A stretch of DNA of 64,000 bases, from NCBI GenBank assembly GCA_016794625.1, contig JAEUGY010000032.1, positions 23,259-87,258 of the forward strand. Reading direction: 5' to 3'. The notes beneath the pieces were generated by a model that saw nothing but the letters and a program-made list of their open reading frames with translations, did no database searches and had not been told where the DNA came from. Below are positions 1 to 9,244 of this stretch, piece by piece; the stretch's first letter is position 1; each line of letters opens with the position of its first letter. Source of the stretch: Opitutaceae bacterium (GTDB lineage: Bacteria; Verrucomicrobiota; Verrucomicrobiia; Opitutales; Opitutaceae). Both the position numbers and the translations under genes were made by a program.

Positions 1-55
1 GCGAGTATGCCGGCCAGGCCACGGCCCAAAGGAGAAAGACAAGACGAAGGGTCAT
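1..55 (-). CDS. N-terminal start of a secreted protein (partial)
   Basis: An ATG at 55-53 on the minus strand opens a frame that runs off the window edge after 18 codons. The visible residues MTLRLVFLLWAVAWPAYS have the form of a Sec signal peptide: one Arg, a hydrophobic core, then small residues. The start lies about 30 bases downstream of the GH43 stop codon, so the two are probably co-transcribed, and a second exported polysaccharide-degrading enzyme is a reasonable guess. Nothing in the visible part identifies the family. Confidence 0.5.
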   Translation of the reverse strand, partial: MTLRLVFLLWAVAWPAYS

Positions 56-86
56 GGTCGCTGCAAGAGGAGGAAACACCGCGGGA

Positions 87-1091
87 TCAGGGGAGAGGCG
101 GGGTGTCGGGTCGCGGGATGCCGAAGTGGGGCGTACCATCGGGATTCCACGTCAACGGTTGGACCCGGGTATGGCGGTTGGGATCGCGCAAGGGGTCTCC
201 TTTGATGTCCCGGTAACTTCTCGCATGATAAACCAGGAGGTCGGAGAGGTCGTCATCCGACCGGATGAAACAATTGTGGCCGGGACCAAAGATGCGGTTC
301 GTTTCACTTTGAGCGAAGACAGGCGTTGCGAGTTTCGTCCATGCCTCGGGCTGCAGGAGATCGGCGTCCTCCGATGCGGAAAGCAGGCCAACGCAGTACT
401 CGGGCCCGGTGCCGGCTGCGGAGAACGACACGAAAATTCGACCTTGGCGCACGATCACCGCTGGTCCCTCGTTGACCCAGTATCTTACTTTTTCCCAAGG
501 GTATTCCGGTTTGGACAGCCGAACTACCCGTCCCGTTAGGGTGATGGGGTCTTTCATTTGCGACAGGTAGAGGTTCGTATTTCCCTGGATGTGTGGGTCC
601 TTTTGGGCCCAGAGCAGATAGCGGATGCCCCGATGGACAAACGTAGTGGCGTCGAGGGAAAACGACTCCCATCCCGTTTTGAGCTGTCCTCGTTCAATCC
701 AGGTGGGTGCCAACGGATCTGCCGACTTGTTCTCAAGTACGTAGATCCGAATGTCCCACACGCGTTCGGCGTCACCGGCGGCAAAGTACAGGTACCAAGA
801 ACCATCGATAAAATGAAGTTCCGGAGCCCAGATGTGGGATCCCATGGGGCCCGATGCGTGTTTGTGCCAGATCGTGGTTGGGGTGGCCTCCGCCAGTCCG
901 GCGATCGAACGCGCACGTCGCAGCTCTAGCCGGTCATATTCCGGCACCGTTGCGGTGAAGTAGATGTAACCATCGGTGTGCCGAATCATCCAGGGGTCGG
1001 CTCGTTGCGGTATCAACGGATTCCGAACGGCCTGAGCTGTGGTGTAGCAAGCGACCAGACATCCGACGAAAACGAGAATCAGAAGGCGCAT
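87..1091 (-). CDS. Secreted glycoside hydrolase family 43 (arabinofuranosidase/xylosidase-like)
   Basis: This predicted exported five-bladed beta-propeller glycosidase probably releases arabinose or xylose from plant polysaccharides. The chosen ATG gives a signal peptide (MRLLILVFVGCLVACYTTAQA); upstream in-frame starts would put extra residues before it. The catalytic pattern of GH43 is visible: base Asp in RADPWMIRH near the mature N terminus, pKa-modulating Asp in FSLDATTF, and acid Glu in VNEGPAV. HIWAPELHF is also typical of the fold. About 334 residues is a single catalytic domain with no carbohydrate-binding module. Substrate specificity cannot be read from sequence; GH43-like or GH117-like relatives are alternatives. 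Confidence 0.85.
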   Translation of the reverse strand: MRLLILVFVGCLVACYTTAQAVRNPLIPQRADPWMIRHTDGYIYFTATVPEYDRLELRRARSIAGLAEATPTTIWHKHASGPMGSHIWAPELHFIDGSWYLYFAAGDAERVWDIRIYVLENKSADPLAPTWIERGQLKTGWESFSLDATTFVHRGIRYLLWAQKDPHIQGNTNLYLSQMKDPITLTGRVVRLSKPEYPWEKVRYWVNEGPAVIVRQGRIFVSFSAAGTGPEYCVGLLSASEDADLLQPEAWTKLATPVFAQSETNRIFGPGHNCFIRSDDDLSDLLVYHARSYRDIKGDPLRDPNRHTRVQPLTWNPDGTPHFGIPRPDTPPLP

Positions 1092-1211
1092 GGGGTGGGC
1101 GACCCGACAAAGGATGTTGACCGATGTCATCCGCAACAGGCTGCGGTGAGTCTGACAGTCCATCCGCCGGTAACGGTCACTGCCCCAACGCTCGCCGACG
1201 CGAGATGGAAA

Positions 1212-1245
1212 AGAAAAACACCCGACCGGCAGGCCGGCGGGTGTT
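1212..1245 (-). terminator. Rho-independent terminator after hpf
   Basis: Read on the minus strand, a GC-rich stem (CACCCGCCGG pairing with CCGGTCGGGTG, with one bulge) is followed by TTTTTCTTTT. It lies about 30 bases past the hpf stop and separates hpf from the GH43 gene. Confidence 0.85.
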
Positions 1246-1273
1246 TGAATGAGGCAGAAGACGAACGTCTGGC

Positions 1274-1648
1274 TCAGGCCATTTTCGGAATGACCGCATC
1301 GACGTCGATGCTTTGTGCCAGATGCCGTTTGGCTTTGAAGTACTTAGAGCGACGATTCAACATGCGATCCAGTTTGTCGACCAGGAGCGAGACCGCTTTG
1401 TGACACTCGTCTGACGCAACCGAGGCATTCATATCAGGTCCATTGATTGAGATATGCCCTTTCGCGGTGAAGCGGTTGCTCACCGATTGTTTGGGGTCAC
1501 ACTCCAATTCCACGCGAACGCGGATGATCCGCTCTTCATGGCGAAACAATCGTTCGGTTTTCTCCCGGACGTACGTCTTGAGCGAAGGCGTGAGGTCGAG
1601 GTGAATGCCGGAGACGATCAATTCGGGGGTGTGGTGAGTACTATTCAT
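1274..1648 (-). CDS. hpf: Ribosome hibernation promoting factor (HPF/YfiA family)
   Basis: This 124-residue protein of the sigma-54-modulation/S30AE family binds the 30S decoding region and stabilises idle ribosomes in stationary phase. The family pattern is visible: LIVSGIHLDLTPSLKTYVREKTERLFRHEERIIRVRVELE at the start (beta-alpha-beta-beta), then a VDKLDRML helix, ending without the C-terminal dimerisation domain of long HPF. The ATG at 1648 is preceded by AAAGGAA at good spacing; the frame stays open further upstream, but that extension has no family similarity. It is followed by its own terminator. Confidence 0.9.
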   Translation of the reverse strand: MNSTHHTPELIVSGIHLDLTPSLKTYVREKTERLFRHEERIIRVRVELECDPKQSVSNRFTAKGHISINGPDMNASVASDECHKAVSLLVDKLDRMLNRRSKYFKAKRHLAQSIDVDAVIPKMA

Positions 1649-2030
1649 GTTTTTTTGGGTTCCTTTCGGGTTCCTTTTCGGTGCATGCCGAAAAATGATG
1701 AGCACTGCGATGCGTACCTTGCGGCCCCAGAGCCGACAATTTCCATGACTCCTTCCACGGATGCCGTCCTTTGGACTGGCAGATCTTCCCATTTCGGAAA
1801 ATCGATCATAAGGTTCGTTCGGAACATACGTCGCGCTTCGGGGCTTTGCAACTACCTACGACACGAATTACCCATTTAAGTAGCCTAGCTTAATGCGCGC
1901 CAATCAGCAAAAAAATCGACCCTCTTTCGCAGGGAAAAACTGCCAGGGACGATGGGGTGAATCACCTGGTGCTTGTGGTTAAACTGATGATTAATAGGCG
2001 CAAACGAATCGATCCGAGGATGGGTCAACC
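1649..2030. other. Divergent intergenic region hpf / pseudouridine synthase
   Basis: This 382-base gap between two divergent genes must hold both promoters. On the minus strand, two short purine-rich AAAGGAACCC-like copies lie directly before hpf, the nearer one serving as its ribosome binding site. No convincing small gene, tRNA or consensus sigma-54 element was seen. The part near 1900-2000 is comparatively AT-rich. Confidence 0.5.
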
Positions 2031-2900
2031 ATGAACGCGATCCCGAATTCCCACGGCTACCCCAAGCCGATAGGTCCTTGGGAGCGACGCCTGCAGCAGG
2101 GCGTGGTTCGTCTCATTCGCGAAGACGAGATGCGGAGTTGGATTGTGCGCGACGACGCCGAAATTCTGGCCGTGAATAAGCCGGGTGACGTGGTGTGTCA
2201 CCCTTCGAAAGATGGACCCTGGTCGAGTTTGTCTGGAGCCGTGAGAGCGTATCGTGGAGAAGGCGCCGCTCACCTGGTCTTCCGCCTCGACCGAGAAACC
2301 AGCGGCCTCGTGATTTTCGCGAAGAGTCCGGCGACCGCACGACGTCTGCAGATGGCCGCCCAGGAACGACGCTACGAGAAGGGGTACCGGGCGATAGTCT
2401 GGGGCGAGTTGCGTGAGCCGGTCTTCATTGATCAACCCCTCGGTCCGGATCGAGCGAGCCCGGTGCTGGTCAAAAGTTGCGTGACCTTGGACGGCTCCGG
2501 CCAGCCGGCGAGGACACGAGTGGTGCCGTTGTCATGGAACCATGGATTCACATTGGTCGCGGTCCAAACCGAGACGGGTCGCAAGCATCAGATCCGGGCG
2601 CATCTCCAGTGGCTGGGACATCCCATTGTCGGCGACAAGATCTATGGTCCCGATGCGCGACTCTTTCTCACGTTCATCGAGCACGGATGGACTCCCGAGC
2701 TGGCGGCCCGCTTGCTGCTGCCCCGCCAGGCTTTGCACTGTAGGATGATCGACTTGAGCAAGGCTGGAATCGCATGGCGCGAGGAGGTGCCGCTTGCTCC
2801 CGACCTGCAGGATTTCTGCCGGATCCACGGACTCCGGGAACACCTGCCGCACGGTGAGGACGACGCGGCAACTCAGGGCGATCTGCGCGACAGGAAGTGA
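2031..2900 (+). CDS. RluA-family pseudouridine synthase
   Basis: Isomerises uridine to pseudouridine in structured RNA. The catalytic motif HLVFRLDRETSGL (Asp is the nucleophile) is at about residues 81-93, followed by the family motifs YEKGYRAIVWGE and TGRKHQIRAHLQWLGHPIVGDKIYG. There is no N-terminal S4 domain, so it resembles the RluA/TruC/RluC-without-S4 group; the target base in rRNA or tRNA cannot be assigned. The start is the ATG at 2031 with GAGGA upstream. Its 3' end overlaps the convergent M14 peptidase gene by 28 bases. Confidence 0.9.
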   Translation: MNAIPNSHGYPKPIGPWERRLQQGVVRLIREDEMRSWIVRDDAEILAVNKPGDVVCHPSKDGPWSSLSGAVRAYRGEGAAHLVFRLDRETSGLVIFAKSPATARRLQMAAQERRYEKGYRAIVWGELREPVFIDQPLGPDRASPVLVKSCVTLDGSGQPARTRVVPLSWNHGFTLVAVQTETGRKHQIRAHLQWLGHPIVGDKIYGPDARLFLTFIEHGWTPELAARLLLPRQALHCRMIDLSKAGIAWREEVPLAPDLQDFCRIHGLREHLPHGEDDAATQGDLRDRK

Positions 2901-3637
2901 TGCAGGCCGGCCCTGACCGCGAGCGTGAGCATCTCAATCCGATCCGAAAGGCTGAAGGCGGAGGGCGACTCGAGCGTGTAACACAGAGACGTGTGGTGGG
3001 CGCGCAGATAGATGGCTTCGGGCCAGCGATCACGTTGTGCCGGATCGCTCTCGGGACGAATGACGCCGTCGCAGGCCGGTCGACCATCAATGACCGGGCT
3101 GCGATCAATTGCAAAGTGGTGCGCAACCGCGGAGATCATGGACTCCGCAAGCGAAGGGGATTGTTGAGGGTTGAGCTCGTAGAGGTAGAAGCCGGTAGCC
3201 TCCCAATCTTCGTGCAGGCAAAATGACACATCGAAGCCAGGCTGTGCCTGCAGCCAGCGGATGTGTGCGGAGACCTCCATCGTCTGCGGTTCTCGATAGT
3301 CGCGGTTCAGGTCGTGCCCCCCGCTGTTCTCTCGGGTATGGCGCCTGAACCCCGAGGGATTGAGCATCGGAACAAGGAACCAAACCGCCCGATCATCAAA
3401 AAAACCTTGTTCCAGCAGCCTGAGCAATGCCAGGGGGGCGGCGGGCTCGTCGCCATGAATCCCGCTTGAAAGATAGATCCGCGGACGCGGGCCGGACCGC
3501 CTTCGTGTCAATGCGATCATGGGACATGCGTCGACGGTAGCAAAGAACTCCGATCGGAAGCCCTGCGCCTTGGCCATTTCCTCAAACCGTCGGACGAGTT
3601 CTGGGGGGACGAAGGGAGTGGCTTTGACAGCATGCAC
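2873..3637 (-). CDS. M14-family zinc metallocarboxypeptidase (MpaA/aspartoacylase-like)
   Basis: Cytoplasmic zinc peptidase or amidase of the M14 clan. Zinc ligands are visible in SGIHGDEPA (HxxE) and in the later His of CLHED; the substrate-carboxylate residues are in [22 protein letters not shown], and the general-base Glu in YTLESPSAF. The NPxGFxxxTREN...DLNRD string is typical of murein peptide amidase MpaA and related short M14 enzymes, so a role in cell-wall peptide recycling is likely but unproven. The start is uncertain: I use the GTG at 3637. A TTG at 3733 is also in frame but would overlap gltX. Confidence 0.75.
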   Translation of the reverse strand: MHAVKATPFVPPELVRRFEEMAKAQGFRSEFFATVDACPMIALTRRRSGPRPRIYLSSGIHGDEPAAPLALLRLLEQGFFDDRAVWFLVPMLNPSGFRRHTRENSGGHDLNRDYREPQTMEVSAHIRWLQAQPGFDVSFCLHEDWEATGFYLYELNPQQSPSLAESMISAVAHHFAIDRSPVIDGRPACDGVIRPESDPAQRDRWPEAIYLRAHHTSLCYTLESPSAFSLSDRIEMLTLAVRAGLHHFLSRRSP

Positions 3638-3696
3638 CGCTTGGTTCTTGCTGGGCGTTTTGCGGCACCACAAGCGTAAGTTTCGCCTTTCATTCC

Positions 3697-5013
3697 ATGT
3701 CCCAGGTTCGCGTTCGGTTCGCTCCCAGTCCAACCGGTTTCTTTCACATCGGAAGCGCCCGCACGGCGCTGTTCAACTGGCTTTACGCGAGGCATACCCA
3801 GGGTGTTTTCATCCTGCGGATTGAGGACACGGACAAGGAGCGCAACAGTGATGAGTTTCTCCGCGTCATTTACGACAGCCTCAAGTGGCTGGGGCTTGAC
3901 TGGGATGAAGGCCCCGGGGTGGGAGGGGGGGCGGGGCCTTACCGGCAGAGTGAGCGATCGTCGATTTATCAGGAGTACCTCGCTCAGTTGCGCAAGACAG
4001 GCCGGACTTACGAAAAGGACGGTGCGACCTATTTCCGGATTTCGGGCGAGTCTCAGATCATTGAGGATGCCATTCGGGGTCGCGTTGAGCGGACGGAGGA
4101 GAAGGACTTCGTGATTGTGCGATCGGACGGCAATCCCGTGTTCCATTTGGTCAACGTCGTGGATGACATCGCGATGCGGGTCACCCATGTGATTCGCGGT
4201 GAAGATCACCTATCGAATACCAGCAAGCATACCGAGCTCTTCCGCGCTTTTGGGGCGCCGCTGCCTGTCTTTGCTCATATTCCTCTGATTCTGAAACAGA
4301 ACGGGCCGGGCAAAATGTCCAAGCGGGATCAGGGAGCGCTGATTGAAGAGTACCAGCGCCGGGGATTCCTGCCCGAGGCACTCGTCAATTTTCTCTGCCT
4401 GCTGGGATGGTCACCCAAGAATGATGCGGAGAAGATGCCGCTTCCTGAAATCGTCAAATTGTTCGATTTGCCGGGCGTGAACCAGAGCAATGCGAGATTC
4501 GATGAGAAGAAGCTCGCGCATATGAATATGGCCTACCTGCATGCGATGCCGGTCGACCACTACGTTCCCTTGGCTACGAGTTACCTCAAACGCACCGGCG
4601 CCTTTTCGGGGGGGGATCCAGACAGCGCCTACCTGCGGGAGGTCCTGGCGCTTTGCCAGGTCAAGGTTCGATCGCTTGAGGAGTTGCCTCCCGCCATTCA
4701 GTATTTTTTCCGTGAGGACTTTGCGACCGATGTGAAGGCCAAGGAGAAGATTTTTGGGAAAGGTGATCCAAAGGCCCGTGTGCGTGAATTGCTCGCCACG
4801 CTCGCCCAGGCAGACTTTTCGTCGGATGCAACGCTTGAGGCGTGGCTGCACGGGGTGGCCTCCCGCCATGGGGCACAGACGGCTGATTATATTCATCCGG
4901 GTCGACTGGCGGTTTCCGGGGTGAGTGCCGGCCCCTCCTTTTACGGTATCTTTCGCGTTCTCGGGCGTGAGCGGGTGCAGCGCCGGCTTGAGCGCTTCCT
5001 ATCCCTCGATTAA
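3697..5013 (+). CDS. gltX: Glutamyl-tRNA synthetase
   Basis: Charges tRNA(Glu). The N terminus has [26 protein letters not shown] with the class I HIGH motif (HIGS), the canonical RIEDTD, then the second signature [14 protein letters not shown] at about residue 207. At 438 residues it is shorter than most bacterial GltX (about 470-500), mainly by a compact anticodon-binding part. Whether it is discriminating or can also charge tRNA(Gln) cannot be decided from this sequence. mgsA begins nine bases after its stop, so the two are probably one transcript. Confidence 0.95.
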   Translation: MSQVRVRFAPSPTGFFHIGSARTALFNWLYARHTQGVFILRIEDTDKERNSDEFLRVIYDSLKWLGLDWDEGPGVGGGAGPYRQSERSSIYQEYLAQLRKTGRTYEKDGATYFRISGESQIIEDAIRGRVERTEEKDFVIVRSDGNPVFHLVNVVDDIAMRVTHVIRGEDHLSNTSKHTELFRAFGAPLPVFAHIPLILKQNGPGKMSKRDQGALIEEYQRRGFLPEALVNFLCLLGWSPKNDAEKMPLPEIVKLFDLPGVNQSNARFDEKKLAHMNMAYLHAMPVDHYVPLATSYLKRTGAFSGGDPDSAYLREVLALCQVKVRSLEELPPAIQYFFREDFATDVKAKEKIFGKGDPKARVRELLATLAQADFSSDATLEAWLHGVASRHGAQTADYIHPGRLAVSGVSAGPSFYGIFRVLGRERVQRRLERFLSLD

Positions 5014-5022
5014 CCGAGTGCC

Positions 5023-5448
5023 ATGACGTCACCCATTCTCCAGTCCGCGGATCTCAGGTCCCTCGCCTTGATTGCGCATGATGCGAAGAAGGAAGCGATG
5101 GTTGCTTTCGTTGCCCGGCACGCGGAGTTCCTGCGGTCCCAAAAACTGATTGCCACCCGAACCACCGGGACCCTGATCCGCACTCAGACGGGACTGGCGG
5201 TGGAAGCGCTGCTCTCTGGACCCATGGGTGGTGATCTGCAGATTGGGGCGCAAATTGCGACAGGGCACGTGCGGGCGGTGGTCTTCCTACGGGATCCCCT
5301 GACGGCCCACCCCCACGAACCCGATATCGCTGCGCTCCTCAAGGTATGCGATATCTACAATGTGCCTCTCGCCACGAATGAGGCGACCGCGGAGGTCTTG
5401 GTCCGGCACTTGGATGAACTTGACCGCGGAGTCCGCCAGACCGCCTGA
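5023..5448 (+). CDS. mgsA: Methylglyoxal synthase
   Basis: Converts dihydroxyacetone phosphate to methylglyoxal and phosphate, a bypass of lower glycolysis under phosphate limitation. It has the usual family size (141 residues). Characteristic strings: IAHDAKKEAMVAF, ATRTTGTLI (phosphate binding), LLSGPMGGDLQIGAQIA holding the catalytic Asp, FLRDPLTAHPHEPDIAALLKVCDIYNVPLATN at the end. It follows gltX closely and ends three bases before the convergent pyrophosphatase gene. No terminator is visible between the two convergent stops. Confidence 0.95.
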   Translation: MTSPILQSADLRSLALIAHDAKKEAMVAFVARHAEFLRSQKLIATRTTGTLIRTQTGLAVEALLSGPMGGDLQIGAQIATGHVRAVVFLRDPLTAHPHEPDIAALLKVCDIYNVPLATNEATAEVLVRHLDELDRGVRQTA

Positions 5449-5451
5449 CGT

Positions 5452-7206
5452 TCAAGTCGCGGCGGTCTCGACGTCTGCCGCGGCGGATTCCGGCGGTGTG
5501 GGTGGAGTGGCCACGGCCCCGCCCTGAATTTCTTTGAGAATACCGGTGAGGTAAGGAATCAGCTGCTTTTTCCGACTGACGATGCCGGGCATGTCGAAGA
5601 TCTCATCTTTCTCAACATGGGGGTAGCGGATACGGGCGATAAAGTCGTCGTCCCCTTTGACCAAGAGTAGCGAATTCTGGGTGTTGATGTCGGTGACCAG
5701 CAGCGCGGCGAACAAGAGTCGTTCATCTTCATGCAGCTTCTGCAGGGCATTGGTGATTTTCTTGGCGTGATTCCAGAAGTTCCCAAATCCCAGCTCTTCC
5801 ACCTGTGACACTGAGAAGCGAACTGAATCCTCCTCGTAGATCTTGAAGTCAGAACGAATCACTACCTCGGGGGAGTTGGCTAGAATTACGGAACCCGAGC
5901 TAAAGATGGCATCGGCGAGTGCCTTTGAGTTTACCCCTGCGATCGTGGCCAGCCAGGCGAGCAGCGAGGCGTCCTTCTCGGTCGAGGTGGGCGAATTCAG
6001 GTGAAGCGTGTCCGAGATGATGCCTCCCATCATCACGCCGGCGATCGCGGGCGATGGCGTCAATCCTTCGCGTCGATAGAGGTCGGCCACAATCGTACAG
6101 GTCGATCCGACGGGTTCATTGAGGAACAGGATTGGCTGCTGAGTGTTGAGCGCCCCAAGCCGGTGGTGATCAATGATCTCCGTGATCGTCACCTCGGCAG
6201 CGCCGGGCACCGCCTGACTCAGCTCATTGTGATCAACCAGGACCAACTTGGTTCGGACCGGTTTGAGAATGTCGGTCCGGGTCAGAATTCCCTGAAGTTT
6301 CCCTTCGTCGGTCAAGACCATGAACGCGGCGACATTGGCGGTGGCAAATTTCCGACGCAGGTCGGAGAGCCGCAGATCGGCGGTGACCGAGGTGTATTTG
6401 CGATCAATGAGGGCTTCGATGGTGGACGCGGTTCGGATGACCCATGCGGTTGTGGCGGAGTCGTGCGGGCTCACGATCAACGACACCCCTCTTGCCTTTG
6501 CCTGCGCCACCAATTCCTCATCGACGGGCAGGTTGCCCGTGATGATGAGCGCACGTACGCCAATCTGCAACGAGCGCTGTTGAATATCCCAGCGATCTCC
6601 GACGATGATGATGGAGCGACTGGGTGGAATCCCTTCGTCCTGCGAGATCTTCCAGAAGGAGCGAACGTCCATGGCTCCCACGCGAACGAAGAGGTCTTCG
6701 TTGGTATCGGCATTTTCAACGTGAACGACCCGAGCTCGCAGTGCGCGGGTGATATGGGACAGGCTGGTGTGTACCTTGCGCATTTCCCGGGCCTCGCGGA
6801 TCCGCGGGATGAAGAAGCCGCCCAGCTGGAACACTGAAACCGAGCCGACCAATCGGCGGTCGGGTGCCACGACAGGCAGGACCCGCACGTCGTGCGAGTC
6901 GATCAACTCCAGCGCCTCGGCGCACGTGGCTGTATCCGGAACGGCAATCACGTTGCTGATCATCACGTCCCGAACCCGGGGAGTGACGTCACTGAGATAT
7001 ACCGGCAGAGGTTGCCCGAAGCGGCTTAGGATCGTGTCGATGCGAGCGTTCGAATTCCCACATCGGGCCGCGATGAATCCTTTTTGACCGCGTGCTTCCT
7101 TGTACGCCGCGTAGGCGATGGCGGAACAAATGGCATCGGCGTCCGGATTCCGGTGTCCGATGACGTAGGTGGCGGTGCCTGTGGGTGCGAGCGTAGCGGC
7201 GGTCAT
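5452..7206 (-). CDS. CBS/DRTGG-domain manganese-dependent inorganic pyrophosphatase (family II)
   Basis: Hydrolyses pyrophosphate with a DHH-type active site. Order: DHH part with VIGHRNPDADAICSAIAYA; first CBS motif (DVMISNVIAVPDTATCAEALELI); a DRTGG-like central domain; second CBS motif (AFMVLTDEGKLQGILTRTDIL); then LVDHNELSQA, EIIDHHRLG and GGIISDTLHLNSPTST, and a DHHA2 domain at the C terminus. This CBS-PPase architecture is known to be regulated by adenine nucleotides and diadenosine polyphosphates. The start is the ATG at 7206, just before the DHH part; the frame upstream runs into the pseudopilin gene and looks non-coding. About 584 residues. Confidence 0.9.
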   Translation of the reverse strand: MTAATLAPTGTATYVIGHRNPDADAICSAIAYAAYKEARGQKGFIAARCGNSNARIDTILSRFGQPLPVYLSDVTPRVRDVMISNVIAVPDTATCAEALELIDSHDVRVLPVVAPDRRLVGSVSVFQLGGFFIPRIREAREMRKVHTSLSHITRALRARVVHVENADTNEDLFVRVGAMDVRSFWKISQDEGIPPSRSIIIVGDRWDIQQRSLQIGVRALIITGNLPVDEELVAQAKARGVSLIVSPHDSATTAWVIRTASTIEALIDRKYTSVTADLRLSDLRRKFATANVAAFMVLTDEGKLQGILTRTDILKPVRTKLVLVDHNELSQAVPGAAEVTITEIIDHHRLGALNTQQPILFLNEPVGSTCTIVADLYRREGLTPSPAIAGVMMGGIISDTLHLNSPTSTEKDASLLAWLATIAGVNSKALADAIFSSGSVILANSPEVVIRSDFKIYEEDSVRFSVSQVEELGFGNFWNHAKKITNALQKLHEDERLLFAALLVTDINTQNSLLLVKGDDDFIARIRYPHVEKDEIFDMPGIVSRKKQLIPYLTGILKEIQGGAVATPPTPPESAAADVETAAT

Positions 7207-7285
7207 TTCAACAAGAAAGTGGGAGGACGATGGCAGCACCGCGCGAAAGGGAAAGGAATACTTCGGCGCGGTGATGGAGGTTCCT

Positions 7286-8041
7286 TTAGTCCATGCCGGT
7301 GGGATCGGACCCGTCGGCCGAGGCAACTCCGTTGGCATTGTCCAGTCCGTAGATTTTGCGGTTGCCCCCGGCCTTGATGGCCGCGCGCAAATCCGACGTT
7401 GGATTTCCGCGAGTGTCGGCGAGTTTGTTGTCTATCTTCCGGAAGAACTGGACGCTATTTCCCAAGTAGAGCACGTGGCCTCCGCTGTCTCCGTAAGTGC
7501 CCTGATTGGAGTCATTTGATGTGCCATTCCACTGTCCGGCCGGATTCAAGCCCCGGGTATAGGCCAGAGGGGTCGTGGCGGGATCGCTCATCTTGAGACC
7601 CCCGACGAGGTTGATCGAAGGAAATCGGGCCAGCAGATCAGGGTGAAGGGTGGAACCTGTTGGGTCCGCTGGGTTGATGACGCGGTGAGGTACCGTTCCA
7701 TCGAATTGACCGTCGTTGCGTGAGAAGTAGAGGCTGGCCTCATTCAGACCGCCGCCTTGGGCAAGCAGGCCAAGGTAGGTGAAAAATCGGTTTGGAGCAA
7801 CGATGGACCCCGCAGCCGGAGCCGCAGGGTCAGGAAGGCGATCTTGGTGATCAGCGGCGTAAAGGAGCGCAGCTTTCCCAATTTCCCGTAGATTACTTGC
7901 GTCTACGGCGCGTTGTGCCGTTTCCCGAACCTTGCCGAGTGTAGGAACCAAGATGGAGGCGAGGATTCCGATGATGGCGATGACCGTCAGGAGTTCGATT
8001 AAGGTGAAGCCGGAGCGAGGGTGTTTTTGTAGCAAATTCAT
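7286..8041 (-). CDS. Type II secretion-like pseudopilin (prepilin N-methylation motif)
   Basis: The N terminus MNLLQKHPRSGFTLIELLTVIAIIGILASILVP is a class III signal: cleavage after Gly, Phe methylated, Glu at +5, then a hydrophobic helix. The following VRETAQRAVDASNLREIGKAALLYAADHQDRLPDP resembles the large family of DUF1559-like/type II secretion pseudopilins expanded in Verrucomicrobia and Planctomycetes. The C-terminal half is variable. No gsp/pil genes adjoin it, so it is a stand-alone minor pilin-like protein. It sits 79 bases upstream of the pyrophosphatase and divergent from ilvE. Confidence 0.85.
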   Translation of the reverse strand: MNLLQKHPRSGFTLIELLTVIAIIGILASILVPTLGKVRETAQRAVDASNLREIGKAALLYAADHQDRLPDPAAPAAGSIVAPNRFFTYLGLLAQGGGLNEASLYFSRNDGQFDGTVPHRVINPADPTGSTLHPDLLARFPSINLVGGLKMSDPATTPLAYTRGLNPAGQWNGTSNDSNQGTYGDSGGHVLYLGNSVQFFRKIDNKLADTRGNPTSDLRAAIKAGGNRKIYGLDNANGVASADGSDPTGMD

Positions 8042-8148
8042 GGCGAAATGGGTTTGAGCTTTAGGATATTTAATTGCAATAAGATTCGTTGCACTTCTTT
8101 CGGCGCAAAGCTGGACAAATTGGGCGACTAATTTTTACGTTCGCCCGA

Positions 8149-9015
8149 ATGAAGATCTACCTCGATGGAGCCCTTGTGGATTCTGCGGATGCGAAGATTT
8201 CTGTCTTCGATCACGGCCTGCTCTACGGGGACGGCGTGTTTGAAGGGATCCGCCTGTATGGTGGAAACGTCTTTCGACTCGAAGAGCATTTGGAGCGTCT
8301 CGAGTACTCGGCCAAAGCCATACTCCTGACGCTGCCCTGGACGAGAAAGCAGCTAAGCGATGCTGTGTGTGATACGTGCCGGGCGAATGGATTGACGGAT
8401 GCGTACATCCGACTCGTGGTCACTCGAGGAGTGGGGGATCTCGGCCTGTCGCCTTGGCTTTGCAAAGTGCCGTCGATCTTCATCATTGCCGACAAAATTG
8501 CTCTCTATCCGGCGAAGTACTACGTCGAAGGGCTTGAGATAGCGACGGTTGCGACGCGACGGATGAATCCGTCCGCCCTGAGTCCCGCGATCAAGTCGCT
8601 CAATTACCTGAACAATATTCTCGCCAAGATCGAGGCGAGACAGGCCGGCGTGCTCGAGGCGATCATGCTCAATGATCAAGGATTTGTCGCGGAGTGCACC
8701 GGGGATAACATTTTCATCGTGCACAAAGGGCGGATCTATACGCCGGCCGCACAACAAGGCGCTTTGAAGGGCATCACACGAGATGCCGTGTTCGACATTG
8801 CCCGGGAATTGGCCGTGCCGATGGAAGAGCACGATCTGACGCGTTACGATGTTTGGAATGCCGACGAGGTGTTTTTGAGTGGAACAGGCGCGGAGGTCAT
8901 TCCCGTCGTCAAGGTCGACGGTCGGGTGATTGGGACGGGACAACCCGGGCCTGTGTTTGCCCGGGTTTTGGAGTCATTTCGGCGGCGCGTTCTGACCGAA
9001 GGAACTCGCATTTGA
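8149..9015 (+). CDS. ilvE: Branched-chain-amino-acid aminotransferase (class IV PLP)
   Basis: Transfers amino groups to and from Leu, Ile and Val. It starts MKIYLDGALVDSADAKISVFDHGLLYGDGVFEGIRLYGG, typical of short IlvE/D-amino-acid aminotransferase-like enzymes. The PLP lysine is in SPAIKSLNYLNNILAKIEA, and the phosphate-binding end is LSGTGAEVIPVVKVDGRVIG. The length of 288 residues matches the class. The ATG at 8149 is used; the upstream in-frame extension lacks homology. A D-alanine transaminase role is the main alternative, but the SLNYLNNILAK and GTGAEV strings favour IlvE. Confidence 0.9.
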   Translation: MKIYLDGALVDSADAKISVFDHGLLYGDGVFEGIRLYGGNVFRLEEHLERLEYSAKAILLTLPWTRKQLSDAVCDTCRANGLTDAYIRLVVTRGVGDLGLSPWLCKVPSIFIIADKIALYPAKYYVEGLEIATVATRRMNPSALSPAIKSLNYLNNILAKIEARQAGVLEAIMLNDQGFVAECTGDNIFIVHKGRIYTPAAQQGALKGITRDAVFDIARELAVPMEEHDLTRYDVWNADEVFLSGTGAEVIPVVKVDGRVIGTGQPGPVFARVLESFRRRVLTEGTRI

Positions 9016-9155
9016 ACCATAGGCCTTAGGGGCGCCAGATTGAGGGACATCGTCGGAGCACTTTGTCCCATCCGTGCGCCTTGGAGGCTCAGCGCTGTCG
9101 CGCTCGCGTGGGTCGTTCGATTTGCGCTCCGGTGCTTGCGTCGTTGTCCGCTGGG

Positions 9156-9171
9156 TGGCACGCTGATTGCA
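9156..9171 (+). promoter_or_regulatory. Sigma-54 (RpoN) promoter of mcsA-mcsB-clpC
   Basis: TGGCACGctgaTTGCA matches the -24/-12 consensus TGGCACG-N4-TTGCA at every conserved base, with GG and GC exactly ten bases apart. It lies 86 bases upstream of the mcsA ATG on the same strand, in an otherwise gene-free 240-base gap. An NtrC-type activator is encoded at 54.1-55.7 kb, but no activator site was recognised here. Confidence 0.7.
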
Positions 9172-9210
9172 CTTCAGCCCCGGCCCATGTTCCCGCTTTC
9201 TTACAATTTC

Positions 9211-9244
9211 ACACACGACGTGTCGATAAATTCGACTCGTGTGT
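9211..9244 (+). promoter_or_regulatory. Inverted repeat/hairpin directly before mcsA start
   Basis: ACACACGA (9211-9218) pairs with TCGTGTGT (9237-9244), and GTCGA (9222-9226) with TCGAC (9232-9236). The loop is TAAAT and a three-base bulge lies on the left arm. It ends 12 bases before the mcsA start codon, where no Shine-Dalgarno sequence is visible. It could be a repressor operator or an RNA structure controlling translation. It does not match the CtsR or CIRCE consensus. Confidence 0.55.

Noticed and set aside
3638..3733. TTG start for the M14 peptidase
   Set aside because: It would overlap the start of the divergent gltX, and the extra residues have no family similarity.
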